Below are positions 43,351 to 51,567 of a DNA stretch of 64,000 nt, piece by piece. Each line of letters starts with the position of its first letter. The first letter of the stretch is position 1. This DNA comes from JAOBAU01 sp034667465 (GTDB lineage Bacteria > Acidobacteriota > Thermoanaerobaculia > Gp7-AA8). The position numbers were made by a program, and so were the translations under genes. The notes under the pieces are model-generated. The model did no database searches and had not been told where the DNA came from. It saw only the letters and a list, made by a program, of their open reading frames with translations. The DNA lies in NCBI GenBank assembly GCA_034667465.1, contig JAXDJV010000027.1, forward strand, positions 124,001 to 188,000, written 5' to 3'.

Positions 43351-43715
43351 GACGCCGGCTGCAACTGAATGTTCAACGTGTTGCCGCCGTCCTGGACATT
43401 GATCGCCTTCGAAAACGTCTGATAGCCGCTCGCGGTGACGAACACGGTGATCGTGCCGGTGTCGGAGAACGTCGTGTAATGGCCGGTTGCATCGGTCTGC
43501 GTGTTGTATTCAGAGCGGATGATCCGCGCCGCGACGAGCGCGCCCGCGACCGGAGCGCCGGTCACCGCATTCGTCACGATACCGCTGATTGTTGCCGGTG
43601 GCGCCTGCTGCGGCGGAGACGTTGGCGCGGAGCCACCGCATCCGAGCGTCGTGTACATCGCACCACCGAAGACTGCAGCGAGAAGCAACGCGATCGCGAG
43701 ACGTCGCATGATCAT
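43347..43715 (-). CDS. Lipoprotein with carboxypeptidase-regulatory-like domain
   Basis: About 122 aa. The hydrophobic N-terminus (MIMRRLAIALLLAAVFGGAMYTTLGC) ends in a lipobox-like LGC, then a Pro/Gln linker and one carboxypeptidase-regulatory-like (CarboxypepD_reg) domain: 'TISGIVTNAVTGAPVAGALVAARI' and 'DATGHYTTFSDTGTITVFVTASGYQTFSKAINVQDGG'. Envelope-anchored binding protein by inference. The start may also be ATG at 43709. Divergent from the Lgt-like gene 24 bp away and coupled to the SGNH gene downstream. Confidence 0.8.
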   Translation of the reverse strand: MIMRRLAIALLLAAVFGGAMYTTLGCGGSAPTSPPQQAPPATISGIVTNAVTGAPVAGALVAARIIRSEYNTQTDATGHYTTFSDTGTITVFVTASGYQTFSKAINVQDGGNTLNIQLQPAS

Positions 43716-43739
43716 CAAACTAACACGTATCCTGCGGCA

Positions 43740-44519
43740 ATGCAGTGGACCGGCAACCTCGCCGTGCATCAGCTCTTAGAGATGCTCGCCTATCTCGCGG
43801 GCGGACTGGTCTACGCGACGCAACGCGCGCGGCGCGGTGACGTGATCGACGACACGTCGCGCTTCACGGTCATCGCCGGCGCCGCGGTCGGCGCGATGAT
43901 CGGCACGCGCCTCCTTTTCTGGCTCTGCGACCCGCGTCTGACACTCGCCCATCTCACCGATCCGAACTATCTCTTCGGCGGCAAGACAGTCGTCGGCGGA
44001 CTGCTCGGCGGCTTGATCGGAGTCGAGATCGCCAAGAAGATGAAAGGGATCACGCGCTCGACCGGCGATCTGTTCGTCGAGCCGCTGATCGTCGCCATGT
44101 GCATCGGCCGCATCGGCTGTTTCCTCGCCGGGCCGCTCGATCACACCGCGGGAAAACCGACGTCGCTGCCGTGGGGGATTGCGATCGGCGACAGAGTCCC
44201 GCGTCATCCGGTCGCGTTGTACGAGATCGCGTTTCTGCTCGTGCTGCTCGGCGTTCTTCGCAGCGTGCGATCGCGATTGACGCACGAAGGCGATTCGTTC
44301 CGAATCTTCATGAGCGGCTATTTCACATTTCGATTCGCAATCGATTTTCTGAAGCCCGATCCGCCGCCGCTCGCCGGCGGACTGACCGCCATCCAGTGGG
44401 CGTGCCTCGCCGCTCTCGGCTACTATGCATTGGTACTCACCGATGACCGCCGCCACGCGTCCATACCTCTACTACGACGCGGTCGTGTCAATTTGCACGA
44501 CGTGCTTCCGGAAGATTGA
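43740..44519 (+). CDS. Divergent prolipoprotein diacylglyceryl transferase (Lgt)-like protein
   Basis: Polytopic membrane protein of 259 aa. The Lgt-type core is present: 'GGKTVVGGLLGGLIGVEIAKK' near 81-101, 'CIGRIGCFLAGPLDHTAGKPTSLPWGIAIG' near 121-150, and 'RHPVALYEIAFLLVLL'. Seven hydrophobic segments are likely. In classical Lgt the signature is GRIGNF.NGE; here Asn is Cys and the Glu position is Pro, as in a divergent Lgt-like subgroup, so transfer of diacylglycerol to lipoproteins is not assured. Its last 77 bases overlap the radical SAM gene. The neighbour suggests membrane-lipid chemistry, but that is inference. Confidence 0.75.
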   Translation: MQWTGNLAVHQLLEMLAYLAGGLVYATQRARRGDVIDDTSRFTVIAGAAVGAMIGTRLLFWLCDPRLTLAHLTDPNYLFGGKTVVGGLLGGLIGVEIAKKMKGITRSTGDLFVEPLIVAMCIGRIGCFLAGPLDHTAGKPTSLPWGIAIGDRVPRHPVALYEIAFLLVLLGVLRSVRSRLTHEGDSFRIFMSGYFTFRFAIDFLKPDPPPLAGGLTAIQWACLAALGYYALVLTDDRRHASIPLLRRGRVNLHDVLPED

Positions 44520-45849
44520 CGGCAAGATCGTCTTCGAAGACGGCCGTGTCTGGATGCTCAAGCATTGCCCGCAACACGGCAACGAGCGCGTACTGATGTC
44601 GGACGACGTCGACTATTACCGCCAGTGCCGCGAGGTTTACCTCAAGCCGCCCGAGATGCCGATGCGGCGCAACACGCCGATTCGCTGGGGCTGTCCGTAC
44701 GACTGCGGACTTTGTCCCGATCACGAACAGCACAGCTGTATCTCGCTGATCGAGGTGACCGACGCGTGCAATCTGCGCTGCCCAATCTGCTACGCGTCGA
44801 GTGGTCCGGAGCGTCAGCATCATCGATCGCTCGAAGTGATCGAGTCGATGCTCGATGCGGTCGTCGCAAACGAAGGCGAGCCGGATGTCGTGCAGATCTC
44901 CGGCGGCGAGCCGACCATCCACCCCGACTTCTTCGCGATTCTCGATGCCGCGAAGCGGCGGCCGATCAAGCACCTGATGGTGAACACGAACGGCGTTCGC
45001 ATCGCGCGCGATGCAGAGTTCGCGAAGCGCCTCGCGTCGTACAAGCCGCTCTTCGAAATCTATCTGCAGTTCGATTCGCTCCGCTCGCAGCCGCTGGAGA
45101 TCATTCGCGGCGCCGATCTGCGCGACATCCGAATGAAAGCGCTGGAGCGATTGAACGAACTCGACATCTCGACGACGCTGGTCGTCACGCTGCAGCGCGG
45201 CGTCAACGATGACGAAATCGGCGAGATCATCGACTTCGCGCTGAAGCAGCCGTGCGTGCGCGGCGTGACGCTGCAGCCGGTGCAGGTCGCCGGACGCACC
45301 GACGGATACAGCGACGGCGCGAATCGGCTGACGCTTTCGGAAGTGCGGCGCCGCGTCCTCGAACAATCGAATGTCTTCGCGCCCGACGATCTGATGCCGG
45401 TGCCGTGTCATCCCGATTCGCTTTGCATGGGCTACGCGTTCAAGGGCGAGGACAAAACGATTCCGCTGACGTCGCTGATCGGACGCGAGGCGCTGATGGA
45501 CGGTAGCCGTAACACGATCGTCTTCGAGCGCGAGCCGGCCGTGCAGGGCGCGTTCTTCCGGCTCTTCTCAACCGCGATCGGCGCCGAATCACAGCCACAG
45601 AAGCTGAAGGAACTGCTCTGCTGTCTGCCGAACGTGCAGGGCGACGTCACCTACGGCAACATCTTTCGACTGCTGATCGTCGAGTTCATCGACGCGCAGT
45701 CGTTCGATCTCCGCTCGATCAAGAAGACGTGCATTCACATCGCTCATCCTGACGGGCGGCTGATTCCGTTCGATACGTACAATCTTTTCTATCGCGACGA
45801 GCTCGAGACGACGAGGCTCGCGCCGTTGCGGGAATGGGCGGAGCGTTGA
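44443..45849 (+). CDS. Radical SAM protein of the GDGT-MAS/Tes (MJ0619-like) family
   Basis: Multi-cluster radical SAM enzyme, 468 aa. N-terminal 'SICTTCFRKIDGKIVFEDGRVWMLKHCPQHGNE' could hold a rubredoxin-like metal site, 'WGCPYDCGLCPDHEQHSC' an auxiliary Fe-S site, 'VTDACNLRCPICYA' is the radical SAM CX3CX2C motif, 'VVQISGGEPTIHPDF' the SAM-binding GGE. 'LQFDSLRSQPLEIIRGADLRDIRMKALERLNELDISTTLVVTLQRGVND' and 'GVTLQPVQVAGR' follow. C-terminal Cys (PCHPDSLC, KKTC) may bind a further cluster. This layout matches the archaeal enzyme that joins lipid tails into membrane-spanning tetraethers; bacterial relatives are implicated in membrane-spanning lipids. An older report assigned MJ0619 pterin methylation. 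Overlaps the Lgt-like gene by 77 bp. Confidence 0.82.
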   Translation: MTAATRPYLYYDAVVSICTTCFRKIDGKIVFEDGRVWMLKHCPQHGNERVLMSDDVDYYRQCREVYLKPPEMPMRRNTPIRWGCPYDCGLCPDHEQHSCISLIEVTDACNLRCPICYASSGPERQHHRSLEVIESMLDAVVANEGEPDVVQISGGEPTIHPDFFAILDAAKRRPIKHLMVNTNGVRIARDAEFAKRLASYKPLFEIYLQFDSLRSQPLEIIRGADLRDIRMKALERLNELDISTTLVVTLQRGVNDDEIGEIIDFALKQPCVRGVTLQPVQVAGRTDGYSDGANRLTLSEVRRRVLEQSNVFAPDDLMPVPCHPDSLCMGYAFKGEDKTIPLTSLIGREALMDGSRNTIVFEREPAVQGAFFRLFSTAIGAESQPQKLKELLCCLPNVQGDVTYGNIFRLLIVEFIDAQSFDLRSIKKTCIHIAHPDGRLIPFDTYNLFYRDELETTRLAPLREWAER

Positions 45850-46133
45850 CGGAAGAGCGGACGACGGTGACGTACGGCTGGGCCACGTGGCTCTGTGCCC
45901 TTCTCATAACCCTGGTCCTCGGCGCGATTCTGAATGTTCTCGCCGGACTGCTCGGCATGTCTGTTTACAAGCCGCTGACGGGTCTGTTCGGCGTGATCCC
46001 GGGAATCATCTTCGTCGCTGCCGGAGCAGCGCTAAAACCTCGCTGGCCGAATTTCGGCGGCGGGATGTTTGTCGGCGGCTGCATGATCGCTCTGCTCGGC
46101 GGCGTCTGTGGCGTCGTCCTGAGCAGTAATTGA
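45834..46133 (+). CDS. Small membrane protein
   Basis: 99-aa hydrophobic protein, unrecognised. Three helices: about 17-39 (WLCALLITLVLGAILNVLAGLL), 47-66 (LTGLFGVIPGIIFVAAGAAL) and 74-97 (GGGMFVGGCMIALLGGVCGVVL). It overlaps the radical SAM gene end by 16 bp, so it is cotranscribed and could be an auxiliary membrane subunit. TTG at 45846 is an alternative start. Ends 5 bp from the convergent giant regulator gene. Confidence 0.65.
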   Translation: MGGALTEERTTVTYGWATWLCALLITLVLGAILNVLAGLLGMSVYKPLTGLFGVIPGIIFVAAGAALKPRWPNFGGGMFVGGCMIALLGGVCGVVLSSN

Positions 46134-46138
46134 CGCCG

Positions 46139-49100
46139 CTACTCCCTCACCGAAATGTTGTACTTCTGAATCTTTGACTTCAGCGTGTTCCGCGCGAGCC
46201 CGAGTCTCCGCGCTGCTTCGCGAATTCTTCCGCCCGACGTCTCCAGCGCACGCTCGATCAGCTGCCGGTCGACTGATGACATCACTTCGTCGTACACCTC
46301 GCTGGTGATCTCCATCTTGGCCACCATCGGATTGAGCAGCGAATTCGGCATTGGCATCGGACCGCCGACCAGGTCGGGCACCGAGCCGGCCGTGATGTCG
46401 GTGAAGAGTCCGTAGAAATCGTTGCGGGTGATCGTGTCGTCGTTCGACATGACGATGGCGCGATGCAGCGTCGCTTCGAGCTCGCGAATGTTGCCCGGCC
46501 AGTTGTAGCGAAGGAAGAGATCGAGCACGCCCGGTTCGAGACGCTTCGTGTCGACGCCGAGGTCCTTGCAGATCTTGCGGATGAAATGCTCGGCGAGGAG
46601 AGGGATGTCGTCCTTCCGATCGCGCAGCGGCGGCAGCATCAGCGGAATGATGTTCAGTCGATAGAAGAGATCTTCGCGGAACGTGCCCTCTTCGATCGCC
46701 TTCTCGAGCTCGAGATTTGTCGCGGTGATGATCTTGACGTCGGTCTTGATCGTCTGCGTGCCGCCGACGCGCTCGAACTCTTTCTCTTCGACGGCGCGCA
46801 GCAACTTCGCCTGAATGGAGAGACTGATCTTCCCGATTTCATCGAGGAAGATCGTGCCGTTGTTGGCGAGCTCGAAGCGTCCGAGCTTGCGGCGATCGGC
46901 GCCGGTGAACGCCCCCTTCTCGTGACCGAAGAGCTCCGACTCCGCGAGCGTTTCCGGCAGCGCCGCGCAGTTGAATTTGATGAACGGTCCGTTCCGGCGG
47001 CCGGAGATGTTGTGAATGATTCGCGCGACCAGCCCCTTGCCGGTTCCCGACTCGCCGCGAATGAGAATCGTCGACGCGCCGCTGGCCGCTTTGCGGATCG
47101 CGAACTGAATCTTCGCCACCGCTTCCGACTGGCCGACCACGGAGTCGAGATGCTTTTCGACGAGCACCTCTTTGCGCAGCGATTCGTTTTCGAGCGAGAG
47201 GCGCGTGCGCGCTTCTTCGAGCTCTTCGTAAAGCCGCGCGTTCTCGATCGCGATCGCTGCCTGATCGGCGAACGCTTCGAGGAACGTCCGGTCTTTCGTC
47301 GAGAAGAGATGCCGCGCCTGGCGATGATCGATGTAGATCGCGCCGGCGATTCGCTCTTTGATGATGAGCGGCACGCAGAGGATCGAGAGGATGTTCTCGG
47401 CGATGACCGATTCCGAATCGTTGAAGCGTTCGTCGGCGCGCGCATCGGCCGACATGACCGCCTGTCCGGTCTGAATGACTTCCTTGACGATCGATTGCGG
47501 CGAGCGTTTCGAGCCGGCGTCGAGTCCTTCCTTGATGTTGCGGACGACGCGCGTTCGCAGCGCGCTGGTGATCGGATCGAGCAGCAGGATCATGCCGCGT
47601 TCGGCGCGCAGGCGCCGGATCGCGACGTCGAGGACGCGGTTGAGCACCTCCTCGAGGTTGAGCGTCGAGTTGATGATCTTGACGACTTCGTAAAGACCGA
47701 CGACGCTCGAGTCGGGCGCTTTGCCGGCCGGCTTGATGCGGAAGAGCGCGCCGCGCGCACGTTCGAGATCGCCCGACGCGTCGAGCTTTTCGAAGATCCG
47801 AATTGCGCTGCGAATCGTCTGTGTCGCTTCTTCCGCTTCTTCGCGCAGCAGTCCCATGTCGAAGAGGAGCCGCGCCAGTTCGTACGGCGTGTCGAGCTCT
47901 TCGAACAGCGCGCGCGCTTCTTCGAACTTCGCGTTGGCCGCCTCACGCTCGCCGCGGAACGAATAGATCTTTGCCCACGCCCAGTCGTTCTTCGCCATCG
48001 TGAAACGATCGTCGAGCTCGCGCGCGTATTTCTCGCCGAGCTCCGCGTGGCGGACTGCATCATCGAGACGTTGCTCGCGCAACGCCAGCGCGGCGGCGGC
48101 GGTGTTGGCGCGCGCCAGTCCCTGCACGGTGTGGTTCGCTTCGAAGATCGCCATCGCCCGCGCAAGGAACCTGCTCGACTCGGCGTGGTTCTCGCGATCG
48201 TCTTCGATCGCCGCGAGCACATAGCAAGCCTCGGCGATCAGATCTTCATCGCGCGCACGTTCCGCGGCGGAGAGCGTTTTCTGCGCGTACTCGAGCGCCT
48301 TGGCGATGTCGCCGCGTTTCTGCGTCAGTCGCGCCAGCGGAAGATAGACGCTGATGCGCGACGCGCGTGCTTCATCGAAGCCTTCCATGCTGAGGCAGCG
48401 GTGGAAATGCTCCATCGCTTCGTCCCAGCGTCCGAGGATCTCGAGACACTCGGCGAGGTTCTCGCGCGCCAGCGCTTCGTAATCGACGGCGCCGATCTTC
48501 TCGTCGATGTTGACGCTCTTCTCGAAGTATTCGGCAGCGGCGTGGAAGTTCCCGCGTCCGAACTCGACCACGCCCACATTGTTGTACGCGGTGATCAGGT
48601 CCCACAGATCGCCCTCGGCTTCGGAAAGCGCGACGTTGATCTTGTAATACTGCAGCGCCGTCTTCCAGTCGCCGAGTTTGTAGAGCGTGTTGCCGAGGTT
48701 CGTCGACGCGACTTTGCAGAGCTGTTCGGAGCTGACCGTCTCCCCGATCTTCACCGCTTCGAGAAGAATGTCGCGCGCCGACGTCCAGTTGCCGAGTCCG
48801 TACTCGACGATACCGAGCATGTTCTTGATGTAGCCGTAGACGATGTTCGGCTCCATCCCTTCGAGCATCTTCATCGCCTTGTCGGCGGATGCGCGTGCCG
48901 CTTCGAGGTCGCCTTTCTCGCGATGGATCCACGCAATGCGATTGAGCGTTTCCGCGACCTGCAGCGTTTCGCCGAGCTCCTCGAAATGCGCCATGGCGTT
49001 CTGGAAATACGAGAGCGCCGAATCCTGCTCGCCGCGTTTGCCCAGGACCTTGCCGATCTTCTTCATCACGCGGCCGAGGTCCGCGCTCGCCGCTTCGTCT

Positions 49101-51451
49101 TTGCGGCGGCTCTGGATGCTCTTCAGCAGGAACTGATACGCCTGCATGGCGCCGCGATAGTCGCTGGCGCGGTAATACGAATCGGCGAGCTTCTCGCGGA
49201 TCTCCGCTTTGTGTTTCTCGTCGTAGCCGCCGAGGTCCATCTGCTCGAGCGCGATGCGATAGAACTCGCTCGCTTCCTGATGCGCGAGCGTGCGCGTGGC
49301 GATGTCGCCCGCTTCGACGGAGTAGCGAATGCCTTTCTCGTTTTCGTTGGCGCGCGCGAAGTGATACGCGATCTGTCCGATGAGCTGCGACGAGCCGGCC
49401 TGCATCGCCGATTCGAGCGCGTTGCCGACGCGGCCGTGCAGTTCGCTGCGGCGGCGATCGCTCATCGTGTTGTAGACAGCGTCGCGCAGATGGATCTGCG
49501 GGAAGTTGACGGTCTTGCCGCTCGGCGGCTCATCGAGCAACCCGAGCGCTACGAGCTCGCGCATCGTCGCAAACGCGGCCTCGTTGCCGTGATCGCCGAT
49601 CCCGGTGAGCATTCCGACTTCGGTCATCTCACCGAACACCGCGGCCGCTTCGAGCAGCGCGCGCTGATCCGGCGTCAGTAATTCGACGCGTTCCATCAGG
49701 ATCGACGCGGCGCCGCCCGGAATGCGCAATCCGCGAATGCGATCCATCTCCGCGACCCAGCCGGTCGGCTGCCAGTGCAGGAATCCGTGCGCAATCAGAT
49801 AGTCGACGACGCGGCGAATCGCCAGCGGCGAGCCGGCCGACTCCCACAACATCCACCGCACCAGTTCATCGGAAACGTTTTGTTCGCCGAGCAGAGACTG
49901 GAGATGCTCGCGCACGAGCGGTTCGGTCAGCGTCTCGACGCGGATGATCGGGAAGCCAACCTCTTTCGCGCGCTGCTCCCAGTGCGCGAGTCCGGGCGAA
50001 GGCGTTTCGACCGCGGCCTCGCTCCCCGTTTCGAGCGTCAGCGTTCCGATGACGAGCAGCTTGTTGGAGCGCGCTTCGCCGATGAGAAACGCGAAGAGCT
50101 CGGCGGTCGACGGATCGGCCCACTGCAGATCTTCGATGATGATGATGAGCGGCGAGCCGCTCGAGTCGCCCGACGCGGCGAGGAAACCGTACATGTCCTG
50201 CATCGATTGCACGATGCGGTTGTAGAGGCGGTATTTCTGGCCGTGCGCGAGTCGTCCGAGATCGTCGGTGACCATCGGCGCGACGACCGGCCGCAGCATG
50301 CGGCGAATCTCTTCGGCGACGTCCGCTTCCGGATTCATCGCCAGCACCATCTGATGGAAGATGTCGAAGAACGGCGCGTAGATCGTTTTGCGATTGATCG
50401 GACAGCGTCCGCAGAAGACGCGTGCGCCATCGAGTTGCGCGCGAAGCGTGGCGTCGCGAACGATGCGGCTCTTGCCGAGGCCTTCGGTACCGGCGACGAT
50501 CACACCGTTGCCGTTGCCGTCGCGCGCTTCGCTGATGAGCGCCATCAGCTGCGTCACTTCATGTTTGCGGCCGATGAGCGGCGCCGCGTACAACTCGCCG
50601 CGTCCGACCAGCAGCTCGCCGGCCGGCGCTGTTTTTCCAGCGGCGTGTGCAACCGCCTGCAGCATCGCGGCGGCCGACGCGTAACGATGACGCGGATCTT
50701 TTTCGAGGAGCTTGAGGATGATCTCTTCGAGCGCGTGCGGCACGCGCGGATTGATCGATGACGGCGGACGGATCTCTTCATCGAGATGCATCCGGATGAC
50801 GTCGATCGCCGCCTTGCCGTAGCCGGGCAGCGCGCCGGTGACCGTCTCGTACAGCGTCATGCCGAGCGCGTAGAGATCGGCGCGCGAGTCGACGCGATCC
50901 TGTCGCAGCACTTCCGGCGCCATGTACTGCAGCGTGCCGCGAATCTGCCGATCGAGGACCTGGCGGCTTTCGATGGCGACGCCGAAGTCCATGATCTTCG
51001 CCTGGCCGGCGTCGTTGACGAGGATGTTGGACGGCTTGAGATCGAGATGGATGATGCCGAGGTGATGGATGTGATGAAGAGCCGCGGCGATCTGCAGGAT
51101 GACGTCGTAAAGCGCCGTCCAGTTTTGTCCGTCGAAATACTCGTTGATCCGCTTTCCGGAGAAAAACTCCATCGTGAAGTACGGAAAGCGATCGTGCAGG
51201 AGACCGTAATCGAAGACGCGAATGATGCTCGGATGTTCGAGCGACGCCAGCGTTTGAAACTCCGTGCGAAAACGGAGTAGCTGCTGCGGCTCGGACAGTT
51301 CGTGGCGAAGAATCTTGATCGCTTCGTCACGTTTGTCCGGAACGTCGAACACGCGATAGACGGCCGTTGCAGGCGTCTCTTTGAGGACGGCGCGGACCTG
51401 GTATCGCGGCGGAAGCTGAAGTTCAGGAGCGAGCGTTTCGGTCGTCGTCAT
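46139..51451 (-). CDS. Giant regulator: Ser/Thr kinase - AAA ATPase - TPR - GAF - sigma-54 activator - Fis
   Basis: 1770-aa signalling protein. Rough order: Hanks-type kinase (1-270; 'EAIKILRHEL', 'IIHLDLKPSNILVND', 'IMDFGVAIE', 'GTLQYMAPEVL'); STAND-like ATPase (about 300-650; 'GTEGLGKSRIVRDA', 'IIIIEDLQWADPSTAELFAFL'); a long TPR array (about 700-1240); GAF (about 1270-1430); sigma-54 activator domain (about 1460-1700; 'IRGESGTGKGLVARIIH', 'ELFGHEKGAFTGADRR', 'TIFLDEIGKIS'); Fis-type helix-turn-helix at the end ('GGRIREAARRLGLARNTLKSKI'). GAFTGA is intact, so it should contact sigma-54. The kinase HRD is HLD. ATG at 51451 chosen where similarity begins; a longer frame exists. It probably couples protein or metabolite sensing to transcription. 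Divergent from a second kinase gene. Confidence 0.92.
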   Translation of the reverse strand: MTTTETLAPELQLPPRYQVRAVLKETPATAVYRVFDVPDKRDEAIKILRHELSEPQQLLRFRTEFQTLASLEHPSIIRVFDYGLLHDRFPYFTMEFFSGKRINEYFDGQNWTALYDVILQIAAALHHIHHLGIIHLDLKPSNILVNDAGQAKIMDFGVAIESRQVLDRQIRGTLQYMAPEVLRQDRVDSRADLYALGMTLYETVTGALPGYGKAAIDVIRMHLDEEIRPPSSINPRVPHALEEIILKLLEKDPRHRYASAAAMLQAVAHAAGKTAPAGELLVGRGELYAAPLIGRKHEVTQLMALISEARDGNGNGVIVAGTEGLGKSRIVRDATLRAQLDGARVFCGRCPINRKTIYAPFFDIFHQMVLAMNPEADVAEEIRRMLRPVVAPMVTDDLGRLAHGQKYRLYNRIVQSMQDMYGFLAASGDSSGSPLIIIIEDLQWADPSTAELFAFLIGEARSNKLLVIGTLTLETGSEAAVETPSPGLAHWEQRAKEVGFPIIRVETLTEPLVREHLQSLLGEQNVSDELVRWMLWESAGSPLAIRRVVDYLIAHGFLHWQPTGWVAEMDRIRGLRIPGGAASILMERVELLTPDQRALLEAAAVFGEMTEVGMLTGIGDHGNEAAFATMRELVALGLLDEPPSGKTVNFPQIHLRDAVYNTMSDRRRSELHGRVGNALESAMQAGSSQLIGQIAYHFARANENEKGIRYSVEAGDIATRTLAHQEASEFYRIALEQMDLGGYDEKHKAEIREKLADSYYRASDYRGAMQAYQFLLKSIQSRRKDEAASADLGRVMKKIGKVLGKRGEQDSALSYFQNAMAHFEELGETLQVAETLNRIAWIHREKGDLEAARASADKAMKMLEGMEPNIVYGYIKNMLGIVEYGLGNWTSARDILLEAVKIGETVSSEQLCKVASTNLGNTLYKLGDWKTALQYYKINVALSEAEGDLWDLITAYNNVGVVEFGRGNFHAAAEYFEKSVNIDEKIGAVDYEALARENLAECLEILGRWDEAMEHFHRCLSMEGFDEARASRISVYLPLARLTQKRGDIAKALEYAQKTLSAAERARDEDLIAEACYVLAAIEDDRENHAESSRFLARAMAIFEANHTVQGLARANTAAAALALREQRLDDAVRHAELGEKYARELDDRFTMAKNDWAWAKIYSFRGEREAANAKFEEARALFEELDTPYELARLLFDMGLLREEAEEATQTIRSAIRIFEKLDASGDLERARGALFRIKPAGKAPDSSVVGLYEVVKIINSTLNLEEVLNRVLDVAIRRLRAERGMILLLDPITSALRTRVVRNIKEGLDAGSKRSPQSIVKEVIQTGQAVMSADARADERFNDSESVIAENILSILCVPLIIKERIAGAIYIDHRQARHLFSTKDRTFLEAFADQAAIAIENARLYEELEEARTRLSLENESLRKEVLVEKHLDSVVGQSEAVAKIQFAIRKAASGASTILIRGESGTGKGLVARIIHNISGRRNGPFIKFNCAALPETLAESELFGHEKGAFTGADRRKLGRFELANNGTIFLDEIGKISLSIQAKLLRAVEEKEFERVGGTQTIKTDVKIITATNLELEKAIEEGTFREDLFYRLNIIPLMLPPLRDRKDDIPLLAEHFIRKICKDLGVDTKRLEPGVLDLFLRYNWPGNIRELEATLHRAIVMSNDDTITRNDFYGLFTDITAGSVPDLVGGPMPMPNSLLNPMVAKMEITSEVYDEVMSSVDRQLIERALETSGGRIREAARRLGLARNTLKSKIQKYNISVRE

Positions 51452-51567
51452 GTTTTTCAGGGTTGGGGTGAGAATATAACCCATCTGTAACCGGCGGGGG
51501 TCAGAGAATTGGCCGCCGTTCTGACACATTCATTCCTCAGTACTTACCGGTAGAATGACGCCGCTCC
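51452..51567. promoter_or_regulatory. Divergent promoter region between two kinase genes
   Basis: 116 bp. TAGAAT at 51551-51556 could be a -10 element for the plus-strand kinase, though only 11 bases before its ATG, implying a very short leader. No good -35 and no sigma-54 GG-GC site was recognised. Confidence 0.35.

Noticed and set aside
46463..49681. 1072-codon plus-strand open frame
   Set aside because: Lies fully antisense to the TPR/GAF/sigma-54 region of the giant regulator, has shadow-like composition and no domain motifs.
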